Shown: one piece after another, positions 12,303-25,300 of the stretch
How positions within the stretch are numbered: the first letter of the stretch is position 1
Layout of the letters: each line of letters opens with the position of its first letter
Assembly (NCBI RefSeq): GCF_032854445.1
Contig: NC_088302.1
Coordinates: 14,875,338-14,939,337, forward strand
Origin: Liolophura sinensis
Taxonomy: Eukaryota > Mollusca > Polyplacophora > Chitonida > Chitonidae
Reading direction: 5' to 3'
DNA length: 64,000 nucleotides
The notes under the pieces: generated by a model
What the model saw: only the letters and a program-made list of their open reading frames with translations
Told to the model about the DNA's origin: nothing
Database searches by the model: none
Position numbers and translations under genes: made by a program

Positions 12303-12363
12303 TATAAAAGGGAGATAACGTACTGTCATTGCGAGTCAGATGGCAGACAGCGAGGAAAAGGCG
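12303..12363 (+). promoter_or_regulatory. TATA box and possible first coding exon
   Basis: TATAAAAG (12303-12310) is followed 30 nt later by ATGGCAGACAGCGAGGAAAA and the rest of an eight-codon frame (MADSEEKA, 12340-12363), ending in a donor-like GTAAGAC. The acidic start and spacing look like a genuine TATA promoter with a short first exon, about 0.5 kb from and divergent to the hydroxylase gene. No second exon was found downstream, so this stays a candidate. Confidence 0.3.
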
Positions 12364-12918
12364 GTAAGACAAAACAAGAGCTGACCTTCACACAGTCCAC
12401 GTAAGGGAGGATAATCGGGAAGGTGCGGCTTTCGCCCGGAGGTATACATGCTGTCATTACCAGGTTATTTTCAAACTGGTCAATCTGCGGCACATTAACA
12501 AACTCACAATAACAGTCAAATGTCGGGTTGTGAGTTCAAATCCAGCTCCGGTCATACTTTATACAAGCTTGTTCGTGGTATTTTCTGGTCCATAAATAAG
12601 TGTAGTGTGACCTAGATAAAGCTCAGCTGGATGTAAATGAAATGACTCTGAGTGAGCTGGGCAATGTATATCTCATCACAAAGGCTCACGTTAGTTGTTC
12701 AGGTGTCTAAACTGTTCCTATCGTGGCAATGAGCGTGGCACAGGCTCTAATCCAGATATCTCTACTTTCATGTTTGTCACACACAATACGTCTTTTTCTT
12801 GCTTAGCCCTACTTTTCATTGTAATAGATACATGCAATTTGTTGGTATAATCTAACTACAAAGGAAAGAACCTCTGTATGTACGAGTGTCCTTTCCAATT
12901 ACTAAAAACTCTTTCGCC

Positions 12919-13446
12919 TTTATTTATTTGATTGATGTTTTATGCCGTACTCAAGAATATTTCACTTATACCACGGTGGAGGGGGCCTCCGTGGCTCAGT
13001 TGGTTAGTGCGCTAGCGCAGCGTAATGACCCAGGAGTCTCTCACCAATGCGGTCGCTGTGAGTTCAAGTCCAGTTCATGCTGGCTTACTCTCCGGCCGTA
13101 CGTGGGAAGGTCTGGCAGCAACCTGCGGATGGTCATGGGTTCCCCCCGGGCTGTGCCTGGTTTCCACCCACCATAATACTGGCCGCCGTCGTATAAGTGA
13201 AATATTCTTGAGTACGGCGTAAAACACCAATCAAATAAATAAATAAATTATACCACGGTGGCCACCATCATGGTGGTGGTGAACCTACGACCATCCGAAT
13301 GTTACTGATAGACCTTCCCACGCCAGAAAGGAAGGCAGTATGAGCAGTATCTCACAACGACGGCATTGATGTGGGGCTTCGGGGTCATTGCGCCTAACGT
13401 GAGTGCTAACACCCCCCCCCCCAACCCCTCCTCCACGGCGGCCCCC
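12919..13446 (-). mobile_element. SINE-A (outer copy), split by a second SINE-A
   Basis: The outer copy is in minus orientation: tail and 3' part at 12919-12979, the remainder to the head GGCGGCCCCC region at about 13262-13446. A plus-oriented full-length copy interrupts it. A poly-C run lies near 13411. Confidence 0.75.
12980..13248 (+). mobile_element. Full-length SINE-A (tRNA-derived), nested
   Basis: The best full-length copy here. The tRNA-like head starts GGGGGCCTCCGTGGCTCAG with box A TGGCTCAGTTGG and box B GAGTTCAAGTCC. The central region carries CTGCGGATGGTCATGG, then the shared 3' block TATAAGTGAAATATTCTTGA and tail AATAAATAAATAA. It is flanked by TTATACCACGGTGG at 12966-12979 and again just after 13248, an approximately 14-bp target duplication inside the outer copy. 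Confidence 0.88.
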
Positions 13447-13536
13447 TTTCGCCTTTATATGCATAACCTCCTTAGCTGTGGGATATAACGACAATACGAA
13501 GCAGAGACTTGCCATTTACACCGTATGACAGATATT

Positions 13537-13646
13537 CATTTTTTTTTTGGACTGGTGTTTTACGCAGTACCCAAGAATATTTCACTTATACGACAGCGTC
13601 CAGCATTATGGTGTGAGGAAACCGGACAGAGCCCGGGAGAAACCTA
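13537..13646 (-). mobile_element. SINE-A 3' part with target-site duplication
   Basis: T-run followed by CTGGTGTTTTACGCAGTACC and the GGAAACCGGACAGAGCCCGG block. It is flanked by CCGTATGACAGATA (13521) and CCGTGTGACAGATA (13647), one mismatch. Confidence 0.75.
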
Positions 13647-13664
13647 CCGTGTGACAGATATAGA

Positions 13665-16600
13665 TATTCTACAACGGGCACTACATTACATGAAATAAAG
13701 ACAAATGAATACAAGAAATGCTCGTGGTGATCATATCTTTCGATCTATGGGTCTAGCATTTTAGTCAAAGTTTTTCAGTCCTCTAATTTTGAAAAACCAC
13801 CATGGGCTCTGGTTCGAAGACATTCAGCTGCTAGTTTAAACTTATTGACACTTTGATCAAAGCGATTGGGTGGAAAGTTTTACGACTTATATAACCCTCT
13901 CCTTACAAACATTTTACAAAATGTTGGCTGAGGATACATTTCTTCTTTTATAAATATAGAAGAAAGAAAACAATGATTGGAGACGGTAACAAGAAAGTAT
14001 GGGCAGGTGTGGAAAGTATAGGTGGGAAAAGCATGAATAATAGAATGAAAAAAGAAAAAACGGATAGTGCAACGTTGTTTCCGAACGAAATGGAAAACAA
14101 AATGCACCAGTAGTCAAAATAAACTCAGTAAAATAAATCTTAAATAGACAGTACATTATGGTAGGGTTTGCTTTTTGCAATAAACTCACGCACAGCATTG
14201 ATGATCCATGCACTTTCTTGGGAAGACGTGTTGCCATTCAACTGCTAAGTGCTTATACGTACACATTATTTGTATGATTGCCTGGAATCACGGGAAGAGT
14301 TGCTACGGGAAGAGTTTAAAAATAAAAACATTTCCAATTAAAAAGTTAACCTTTGTAAAGACTACAATTCGTCATGCCTAAAAACAAAAATAATTAGAGC
14401 CAGAGGTAATAAGAGGAAGACAATAACTTTATTTTCTACGGCCATTAACCGCCAGCCTAAAAATGGCGATTCCACCGAATGTATTCTGTGGGAACAATGT
14501 CCTGTTAAACAAACAATGCATAAAGGGAGACACGGGCAGAGCGTATGGTTAGGGGATTTAAGACAATGTTTTTTCACAAGTCCGTTAACCCAGTTCTGTC
14601 AGTTTGGTCGCTTATAACAATTAAACATCTGTTCTGCTTTTAACATACCGCTATGGGATACACAATTAACACATGTATATATAAATGGGAAAGACAGCTC
14701 AAGTCACCTGATTCGTAGGTTTGCCACAATCATTCCATTCTGAACTCCTTTTATATATTCAGTCCACTGTCTTTATACTTTCCAAGGTAATACCAGCCGT
14801 ATATAGGGGCACAGAAGCCGAACTAGTTCGACAAGCCCGGAAAATGTCTTTGTCTTTTTCTTATTTATTATTTCTTGTTTTCATTCCAGTGTCTTTCATT
14901 TGTTCACTCATCACGAAACACGAAACTTATATAAAGGTGAAATATCATGCTGTATATAAAAGTATATCGGTCTACATATGGAGTGTTCTTTCAAAGGATG
15001 TCACACGATAATTCTGTAATACTGCCACTAATTCATTCGTTCACTCAAAAGGTGTAATACTAATATTTGTTCCTCAACTTTCCTTACTAAAGAAACGCCG
15101 AAGGGTGCAGACAAGAGCATTTGTGTTGACGAGCAATATGATATATTCCCATTATTAAATTAAAAAGAATAAATGTTTACATAAGTGCAGCAACCACAGA
15201 TCTTCATAGACTTAATTAGTGACTATTATAGACGATCTTCAATATCTGGTCCTTGCTTTACATTTCTTTGTACAAAGAAAGTCAGAAAATATGCCAACGG
15301 TTTCTTACACAGGTGAACACATCCCCCAACAGCGTATATTTTATTCATGATTTATTTAATTGCTGTTTTACGCTGCATTCTTCATGTTTTTCATTTATAT
15401 ACGATAACTGCCAGGTTTATGGGTGGAGGAAATCGAGGTATCCTGAATAAACCAGAGCGCTTCAACGGACTGCCCCACTCTCCACGGAAGTGAATTGCCA
15501 GCGAGCGTCCCCAATCCGAGTCTCATCTTCAAGTGAAAACCATACATATATTGCCTAGATACTTGCAACTAACCGAGTCTGCGCATCAACGTCATCAATG
15601 TAGGTCTTTATTCTGAATCAGCATCAATGCATTTTTTTATACCTGTAACTCTACCCAAGTCGTGCTGTACGGGGGTGCATATGTTGATGTCACGTTAGCA
15701 TATGAATTAACAAATAAAATTAGATCTGCCTGAAGTTTCACGACTTGAAAGAGGTTGTCACGCATGTTTTTCAGCTTCTTCGTCGGTACACAGCAGTCTG
15801 CGACACGGTTGTATATAACAGTCGATTAGAATCACAGCGATCCTAATATATTATGAATATATGCGTCAAAGCAGACATTCATACGCCAACCGTCAACCAA
15901 TAAGGACGTTACAGGTCAATAATCGCAAGGCCAATTCCCAAAATGACGTATATAACACAAACCACTAAAGAAGTAAGAAAATAGGACGGAATCATACAAG
16001 GAGAAGCAGTGAACAGTTTTAAATGATACTGGGAAGACGCAAGGTATGTTCTAGGCGACTGATTGAAATCAATATTCAAATCATGTACCATGCTAGAGTA
16101 TCAGCTGTCGATAACAAAATATGTAGCTCAGTTGCGCTTCGATTGCAACTGTTCATATATCCAACGTGGCGATCTTATTCAACAGCGACAGCCCGTTTTG
16201 GGAAATCATGGCCATATAACCAAACAATTAAAGATTATTTAATTGTCTGATTAGCCTATAAGTCTAGGATAAATGCATGGGCTTAAATTTCCATTTCTGG
16301 AAAAGGTTGAATTTAAACATGCACATAACAACTCTGATGATGGTAGTTTAAAATGAATCAACGAAAATGGCAATTCTTTTGGGCTATAGTTTGGTAAAAA
16401 AAAAAAAAATTCATAGATTTAAGTTTTCAATTTACACAGGCCATTGAAATTATACAACTTCAACACCTTTCTAAAATCAAATTTCATAGCGTTCTCTGGT
16501 TCTTGAAAAGTTTAAAGGTTTTGCATACGCAAAAATTAACTTTAAAACTGTAAAACATAGCATCCATTATAATTTTGCTGCCAAATTTCACAAAAAAAAA

Positions 16601-17315
16601 AATTAGAAAAAAAAAAAAAAAAAAAAAAAAATAAGGCACCAGACCCAAATTAGCTGGTTATGTGCGGCCATTTGGCAACTAACATTTTGTTGTTGATGCT
16701 CTGGTTTTACTCTCTGTGCTGTGGTTCTTTATATTTATTTCTCCTCACATAGTGACTAAGGGCCGACTTTCACTAAACTTAAAAAATTAAGTTTTTCGCA
16801 AATTAAGTTTTTGCACTTCTTCATTTTGAACCCATCACCTTGTTACATGATAACCTAAAGAGTTTAAGTTTTCCCAAATAAAAGTTTGAGAAAATGGATT
16901 TAGGAAGTTTTATGCAAGGGACCAGATACCTGACAAACATCTTAACTTGGAGATTCGAATACGCAAATATAACTGGTCAAAGGCCTGGTAATCACTAGGA
17001 GTCACAGGGACCATTTTCACAAAACTTCGTAAGTCATATTTCTCCTAACCTTTTTCATAAAAGACGTGCAATATGGGACATTTTCGGCGAAGTGGAGTTT
17101 TAAAAAAATGTCAGACACCCATGTTCAGGCTTACTCCTATACACTGAAGGCAGAGACATCTGAATACAATGAAATTTTAAAAAAAATAATTGTTAGATAA
17201 CAGATTAACAAATGTTTTGGCATGTTTCAGATTAAAATACTTTTCTGAAAATTAAAAGTCATTAACACTGAAAATGAATGAATGAACCACACAGAATTCG
17301 ATACGTTAAACAGAT
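13665..17315. other. Intergenic, no gene seen
   Basis: AT-rich, with homopolymer A runs near 16399 and 16605-16631. An old SINE-A-like relic lies at about 15345-15460 (GCTGTTTTACGCTGCATTC), and MITE-like half-sites with TTTTCACAAAACTTCGTAAG at about 17012-17035. No exon is supported. Confidence 0.5.
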
Positions 17316-17319
17316 CATA

Positions 17320-17554
17320 TAGGCTCAATTGGTTAGCCTGGTAGCGCAGCGTAATGACACAGGAGCCTCTCACCTGTGTGGTTGCTGTGAGTTCAAGTCC
17401 AGCTCATGCTGGTTTCCTCTCCAGCCATACATGGGAAGATCTGCCAGCAACCTGTGGATGATTGTGGGTTTCCTCCAACCATAATGTTGGCCGCCGTCGT
17501 ATAAGTGAAATATTCTTGAGTATGGCATAAAACACCAGTCAAATAAATAAATAA
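17320..17554 (+). mobile_element. SINE-A, near full length
   Basis: Box A-like GGCTCAATTGGTTAG, box B GAGTTCAAGTCC, 3' block TATAAGTGAAATATTCTTGA and an AATAAATAAATAA tail. Confidence 0.8.
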
Positions 17555-17800
17555 GTATCGTAGTAAAAAAGGGCTTTGCTGATAATGACTTGTCAATGGC
17601 ATTGCCTTGGAAAGCCTAAACTTGTTCCAGTTTCCCAAGTTTAGAAACTTAAAGAGTTTATTTTTGTGCCCTAGAAATAAAAAAATTGGTCACTACATAA
17701 ATGCTACCCTTGAGAGAAGTGAATCACACTTTCAACTTCCTGTGTCAAAAAACCAAGCATTGTAACAAAGTTAAAATTTCTGACATAAATCAGAAATGGC

Positions 17801-17986
17801 TTTATTTATTTGATTGGTGTTTTACGCCGTACTCAAGAATATTCACTTATACGACGGTGGCCAGCATTATGGTGAGAGGAAACTGGGCAGGGCCCGGGGG
17901 AAATCCACGACAATCCGTAGGTTGCGGCAGTCCTTCCCAGGTACGGCCTGAGAGGAAGACAGCATGAGCTGGACTTGAACTCACAG
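17801..17986 (-). mobile_element. SINE-A, 5'-truncated, with target-site duplication
   Basis: Minus orientation from the ATTTATTTGATTGG tail to box B (GGACTTGAACTCACAG). Exact 9-bp AGAAATGGC flanks at 17792-17800 and 17987-17995. Confidence 0.85.
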
Positions 17987-18399
17987 AGAAATGGCGTTGT
18001 GGAACAGGCCACAGTACTGTTCTGTTAGCCCAAATCCAGGACTGCCAGAGAGCTGTCCTCAACATGTCAAATCTTTACACTACAAAAAATAGGTTTCCTG
18101 TAATCCTGCAGTAACTCTGACTTTATGCCGTGTAGTAAAGTAATAATAATTGTGAATAATAAGACCATATCGTCACAAGTAACACCTGTACCTGGCGCAC
18201 CGAACGCATGCAAAACTTCCCTAACCACCATTTTTGATTTGACTCGGGAGCACTCAGCCAGAAAAAGATAAACTTGTCGAATGTTTAGATTGAAACCAAG
18301 AGAATGTGCACCATGGAAACATCCAGGTAACTTTCTATAGTTTGGTAAAAACTTTTAAGTGTAGCTGTTTGTCAGATTCCTGGAAAGGGGGGCGATACT

Positions 18400-18545
18400 T
18401 TACACTGAGCACTATGGTTTACACTGAGCACTATGATTTACACTTAGCACTAAGGTTTCCTCCAGCCATAAACAATACCATCAACATGAAAAAGTCTTGA
18501 GTGTGACATTAAACACCCATGAAATAAATAATTAAATAAATAAAT
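18400..18545 (+). mobile_element. Degraded SINE-A tail with short tandem repeat
   Basis: 18400-18452 holds three 19-bp units of TTTACACTGAGCACTATGG type. It is followed by a decayed SINE-A 3' block and tail to 18545. Confidence 0.5.
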
Positions 18546-18759
18546 ATGAATAAAGATAACAAATACTTGTAAATTTAAATTGAGTGTGTACATACAACCT
18601 GTTTACAACATAAAGAATTACATTTTTAACAGATATTTACAAATGACAGTGTTCACATTTACACTTTAATTCAAACAAAATTTCTTGTTGACAAGAGTAG
18701 AACCTCGGACCTCATCAGGGTTAGAGTCTCTCAAGTTCATGTCAGACAGTAGTGGAAAC

Positions 18760-19200
18760 ATTCAATTCTTCCACATTCTGTTGAATGGAAGTTCCTTCCT
18801 GGAAGCTGAAGCCCATGACTGATCACTTTCACAGTCAAGAATAACTGAAGTGTTCAATTCTTCCACATTTTGTTGACAGCTTCCTGAAAGTTGAAGCCCA
18901 TGACTAATCACTTTCACAGTCAAAAATAACTGAAGTGTTCAATTCTTCCACATTCTGTTGACAACTTCCTGGAAGTTGAAGCCCATGACTGATCACTTTC
19001 ACAGTCAAAAATAACTGAAGTGTTCAATTCTTCCACATTCTGTTGACAACTTCCTGGAAGTTGAAGCCCATGACTGATCACTTTCACAGTCAAAAATAAC
19101 TGAAGTGTTCAATTCTTCCACATTGTGTTGATTACTTCTTGTAGTTGAAGCCCATGAACTCATAATTTTAGAATCAAGAAAAAACTGAAGTGTTCGAATT
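18760..19200. repeat. 85-bp tandem repeat, 5 units
   Basis: Units begin TTCAATTCTTCCACATT at 18760, 18853, 18938, 19023 and 19108, with a decayed start at 19193. The period is 85 bp except the first (93). It lies 140-580 bp past the C1orf43 stop. The nearest minus-strand hexamer (ATTAAA near 18664) is beyond it, so the array may be in the 3'UTR. Confidence 0.85.
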
Positions 19201-19202
19201 TT

Positions 19203-19267
19203 CCACTCCCACCGTAATGCTGGCTGACATCGTATAAAGGAAATATTCTCGAGTACAGAATAAAATA
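19203..19267 (+). mobile_element. SINE-A 3' remnant
   Basis: CACCGTAATGCTGGCTGACA and AATATTCTCGAGTACAGAAT match the SINE-A 3' block with decay. Confidence 0.55.
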
Positions 19268-19341
19268 ACTATGCACTCTGCTGTGGGCCTGAACATATCC
19301 AGTCCAGTGAAGCCTGCTTCAATCATTCCACCAACAACACT

Positions 19342-22300
19342 TCAGCAGCTGATGTCTGCAGAAGGGGAGATAAGTCTGTCTGTGAGATCCTCAGGGTCAG
19401 ACCTATCCTCACTACTCCGAGCGCTTGACATACTGTCCAGTAAAGCCTGTTGATCCCCAAGGCGGGGCTGTCTGCCTGTCCCCCTCAGGCGAGTCTGCAT
19501 TCCCTGCAGCACCCCAGGTTTTGTGACCACAGCCTCACTTGCTACCGGCACAGTTTTTGTTTCTATAGGTTCTCCACTCTGACCCTCCTGGAAAATCACC
19601 TCTGTCTCCACTTTCTCTGGTCCTATGGGCTCTGTTAAGGAAGACCCCGCTTGTAAACTGAGAAAAGAAAAAAAAATTAAGCAGTATAAATGAATACACA
19701 AGTTAAAACTATACAGGAATCTCACCTGCTTGCACAAATTAAGCCTAAAGCTTTGTATTTAATTCTTCATATTTCTCAAATTGGCTGGATTATTTTCATG
19801 CCTCGGCTATGGGCTGCTTCCACAGAGCTACTCCACTTTGGCGCATTAACTATTCGTTTTGGGGTCCAAACTCTACGTCTAGTAAAAGTGAAAGAGCCAG
19901 GGGGTAAATATATAAAATTCAGTAAAAAATTTATTGAAAACTACAGGGCATATTCAAAACTACTTTATTCATTTTTGGATATTTCAAGATCAAACTGAAG
20001 TAACTGTGCCAGCATTCCATTGAGGGATGACCATGTAAATGACGCACAAACTTAGATTTTTTTTTTTTGATTGGTGTTTTACGCCGTACTCAAGAATATT
20101 TCACTTATACGACGGCGGCCAGCATTATGGTGGGTGGAAACCGGGCAGAACCCAGGGGAAACCCACGACCATCCGCAGGTAGCTGACAGACCTTCCCACA
20201 TATGGCCACAAACTTAGAAGAATGTTCTGACTTTAATATGGAAAGCTGACCCACTTGCAGGATATATGTAGCCAACAGCAGGATTTCCGTTTCAAATGAA
20301 TGAATGAATGAATAAATAAATTATCACGGTTTAATGCCATACAACAGCCTTTTGCTGCAAGTGAATTTTTACATCAGGCAAGGACTTCTGTTTCAAATCA
20401 ACATTTTATTAGTAAGCAACCTGCTGATTTTCTATGTATTTTGCTTTCTGAACTTACCATGAGATTATCTTCTGAAGAAGTTCTATGTACTCCTTATACT
20501 GCTCTTGACCAAATTCCTGAAAAAAAACATAACACACAAATCTTTTCTGACTCTTTCAAACTTATATGATAAATGAAAGTAATACCAGATTTGTTTTCCA
20601 TGGGAATGTAATCTTCCTGATATCCTTCAGAGCGTGTACATACACATATACTGTTACCATAGCCTTGAATGGGCTAATACATGTATTTAGTCAGCTGGAA
20701 ATCTTGGGCCACTTTCACAAACCTTCGTAAGTCAATAAGTCATACTTCTCGTAACATTTAAGGCAACATTAATTGTGTGAAAAGTTGATATAGATTTGTG
20801 AACTTGGGTCCTACACTGAACTGTTAAGAGCCACCATCATCACAAGATTGTGCATCATCCACCCAGCTTCACACTAGTAAATCAGGTGCTCTTCTCTGTG
20901 GAGGTTTCCATCCACCACTCTTCAGACAATGACATGTAGGTCTACTAAACCATGAAAACCACATTGTGCGTGTCTCCATATTGTCCCTAACATATTTGTC
21001 AAGTTTCAGAAAAAAGGGCATCATTTAATTTAGGTCAAACTTCAACCTTCCAACGGCAAAAGCATGAAAAACACTGTCCCTAAGACATCTTAAAAGTTTT
21101 ATAAAAATCCATTCAGAGCTTAGGAGGAGTTCATTTAACATAGTCTCAGTTCATTTAAGTCCAAATTCTATCTTGAAACAAGGGGCCTCTGTGGCCCAGG
21201 TGGTGAGCAAGTCAGCGCGGTGCTTTACCCAGCAACTTCTAACCAATGCGATCATGGAGATCAAGCCTAGCTCATGCTGGCTTCCTCCCTGGAAGTATGT
21301 GGGAAGTACTGCCAGCATGTGGATGTGGATGGTCATGGGTTTCCACTGGGCTCTGCCCGGTTTCCTCCAACCATAATGCTGGCTGCCATCGCATAAGTGA
21401 ATATTCTTTCAGTATGTACAGAGTAAAACACCAATGAAATAAACAAATATCTTGAAACAGTGATATCTTGGAAAACAATTCATGCAAAGGAATAAAAAAT
21501 AAATCCTCATTTACACATTGTGCCACACGCCTGCCAAACTCATAATCTGTTGGAAACTGTAAGGGGAGGTGCACTACGAAGACCTGACAGGTGTAGAGAT
21601 GGACAAACATGGTGACGATACCAAACTAAAATACTGAAAATCAAATATGAAGTAATAATGAATGTTTTTTACACAACTCGGGTATTCTGTCAAACTCATA
21701 AGAGGAATAAAGGTTGGTGTAGTGTACAAATGCCTCTTAACAGTTTCACACGTTAGCACTTACCTGGGGATAATGTCTGGCGTGCTCGTAAGCATTTGCG
21801 TATGCATGTATCAGCTGCAAGGGCGCACCCAGCAGAGGGCCTTTGTGATGCAATGTCAACAGGTACTTGCGCACAGATACATTAGGGTGGCGGGGTCGAT
21901 GCCCCGGACTCAGTTTTTCAAGTGTCACATCTACAAATACAAGTCCATAAAGCTACTGATTATCTTGTATACTGCAAATAAATATATAATCTATAAATAT
22001 TTAGCAGTGGTAAGACCCAAAACACTTGTGGCCTTGAGTGCCCATAATTTAACATACTGATGAAACAAGGGTGATTTTCTGGATAAACCCCATTAGATCC
22101 ACTGATTAACTTTACACAGTGGCATGCAGTTCTTTCTCGGAGTAACCTGCATACTCTCTGGATAAACTTGTACAGTTCTTGTATTTTAGACATACCTGTA
22201 GGTAGCAATAGTCAAAAGAATTATAAAAAATATTGTAGGCCTACAGTGTCTCACCAGAACGGGTTCTTACCTATGGATGAGAAGGCATCTACAGCCAGCA

Positions 22301-25300
22301 TTCTATATTTGTAATTACATGTCACACCTGAAAAACAATACATGTATGGATGATACATAGAAAAACAAGAAAAACACTTGCCAATTCATTGTTAATTTTC
22401 ACAGCACCACTGGGATTCAATAACTGTTTTCATATTAGACTCAGCACTTTATGAAAACAAAACAACATGGAACATTTGGCAGCAGATATTAAGAAATAAT
22501 GCTTTAATATGTCAAGTATGGCATACACGTTTTATGTATTTAACTATTCACACAAACTGAGAAAGTAAGCAAGCGATAAACTGGATATGCTTAGTACAAT
22601 ATTTTAGCTGTCTGTCACTTGATTTATTTATTTATTTGATTGGTGTTTTACGCCGTACTCAAAAATATTTCACTTATTCGACGGCGGCCAGCATTTCCTG
22701 GGGGAAGCCCATGACCATCCGCAGGTTGTTGCCAGACCTTCCCACGTACAGCCGGAGAGGAAGTCAGCATGAATTGGACTTGAATTCAAGCGAGAGACTT
22801 ATGGGTCATTAAGCTGCGCTAGCACGCGAACCAACTGGGCCACGAAGGCCCACCTGTCATTGGAAAACCTCAAAATAATCTATGAACATCACTATTTATC
22901 TGACACACCATACTCAAGAACATTTCTCTTCTGCAGTGAAAGCCAGCATTTATGGTGTTAATAAACCGGGCAGTGCCCGAGGTTAACCCATTAAGGTTTA
23001 CCTCAGCAGACTTTCCCATGTATGTCCAGAGAAAAACATCAATATGATAAACCTGTATGTGAATGACATACACTCATATATATACAAGTTTATTTCATTC
23101 ACTATTTCAGGAAGACCTTTACTACACAATCATTGACTGCATGTTTAAAAAAAACGTATGAACAAAATGCACACATACCTGAGTCCTTTAAACTGTGAGG
23201 TTTGGCTTCACACCTGTCATGTATCAGGGGAGGTTCTGACTTTATCTCATGTGTGTATTCCAGCCGGCGAAGAATCTCTCGGCACATCTCCTGGAAATTA
23301 GAAACCAAACAATGCCTGAAGAACAGAACAACGGAAAAGAAATGATTTTTGCAGGAACTAAGTTATGGGAAATAAATCATGCTCAATGAAAACAACTAAA
23401 ACATGAAAGCTAAAGAAATTCTGCAGAAAAGACACATGGAAACTAAATAAAGATCAAATAACTGAACCATGGGAACCAACTGATCTTTGGAGAATGGAAA
23501 CACAAAGACAATATTGTCACTGCACGAATCTGCTTTTCACGTGCATCAGTCATTAGAGTTCAATGTAAACACAGATTTGGCAACAAGGCTTTTTAAGATA
23601 CCAACCCTAACATTTACTTTAACTTTGCTAAAAACTGCTATCCCTGTTATTGGGCACCGAGTTCGAATCTGACGCAGACGCTTGGGGTATGACATATGTT
23701 ACACAGAACAGGCCAGACATACATAATGCATCTACTGTCTTAAACTGATGAGGCAAACCTTGTGTTTATTTTTACTTATTTGATGATGGTATTACCATTG
23801 CATATGAATTTAGATGAGAAATGATTTATGTTCACTGCTATTGCCATAATTTTTTAAGCATTACCTTTGGAGCCCCTCCCCCAATGGGTTCATGGGCTTG
23901 TCTGGAGGACTTGAGAGTAAATCTTGTAATCTGACGTTTGGCAAACAAAAACAGCAGCACCAGTACCTGCAAAATTACAAATTATAATCACCAATACATT
24001 CTAACAGAGGTACATGTAAACAAACGCAACCACTGATAAACAATGTCTAGTGCCATACACACATGCACTACATGCTGAAAGCTATGGGTGTAACTTTTTA
24101 ACTTCTTCGCATATTTCACAGCGTTTATTCAAGCATATTGTAAGGGCATTATTTTCAGTAATCTGATAAAATAATAATATTTCAGAAGCCCTGAAAGTGG
24201 AGAACCAAACTAATGGTTATCAAATTATAAAGGTGCACAAATTGCACTGAAAGTTGCTTTGTCGGTTTTTTGTTGGACATGTCAGGTTGTAGGGAAACCA
24301 AATCCGAAAATTCCTTCAAAGCCAGTTCCAGCTTTGGAAGAGCCTTTTAGCAGAGTAATAGTAAACTGTGTTGGTCCATTACTTGAAAAAAAAAAAAAAA
24401 AAAAAGAAATCTGGTCAAAAAAAAAGAAATCAATATTTTGTTGACAGTGCTCTTCAGCTCGCTTTCCTGAGGCAGTAACTCTCAGATGAATTTCAACGCC
24501 CTTATTTATTAAAGTGTTGGTTAATAATTTCTTTACTCTGGTGGGTTTACCCAAGTCTGTTCAAACAGACCAGGGCTAAAAGTTTAGGTCAGAAATTTTC
24601 CAACAAGTTATGCAGCAATTAGGCATTAGGCAGTATAAATCCAGTGTTTATCACCCACAATCACAGGGTGCCCTAGAAAGATTTCACCAAATGTTGATAA
24701 AAAGCAATTGTTTTGATTGTCAGAAAGACTGGGATGAGGGTATTCACATGTTGCTGTTTGCAGCTAGGGAATCTGTACACAAGTTTCTGGGATTCAGCCT
24801 CTCTGAGCTAGGTTTTGGATATTTTAATGTCCGAGGGCCTTTGAAACTATTAAAAGAAAAATGGTTGTCGAAGGAAACTGAAATTAGTTTATTACAGTAT
24901 GTTTCCACCCTTAAAAACACACTAGCCAAAGAGTGTGAAGTAGCCAGAAAGCACTTGTCATACTTGCAGGCAACAATGAAGATCAATTATGATAAGGTCA
25001 CGAAACAGCATCATTTTAAATGTGGCGGTAAGTTTTTTTGGTCCTTTTGTTGTACAAAGAAAATGGAATGATCTTAATTATATTGTTAAAACGCCAAGCC
25101 GGCAAAAGAAAAGTCAACCTTGTCATGTGAATATGTTAAAGGCTTACCATGGAGGAAGTCTGTCTGTACAGAGAGTCATTATGAAAGATGTTGTTGATGA
25201 AGATTCTGTTAGACGATTTCTAATACAGATTGTAGGCTTGATGACTTTAGTCTATGGCTGGAAACCTCGGAACTGTTGGCTCAGATAGAGCAGCAGTTAT

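Noticed and set aside
12980-13080. tRNA gene
   Set aside because: Box A and box B are present but the fold is poor and the sequence continues into the SINE-A body and tail; it is a SINE head. The same applies to other SINE copies.
21515-21585. Possible cassette exon between C1orf43 exons 5 and 6
   Set aside because: Splice-like ends exist but its length would shift the frame, and exons 21764 and 20516 already join in phase with the family pattern.
22080-22200. Open frame between C1orf43 exons 4 and 5
   Set aside because: No family match and no phase-compatible splice sites; exons 22271 and 21930 join directly.
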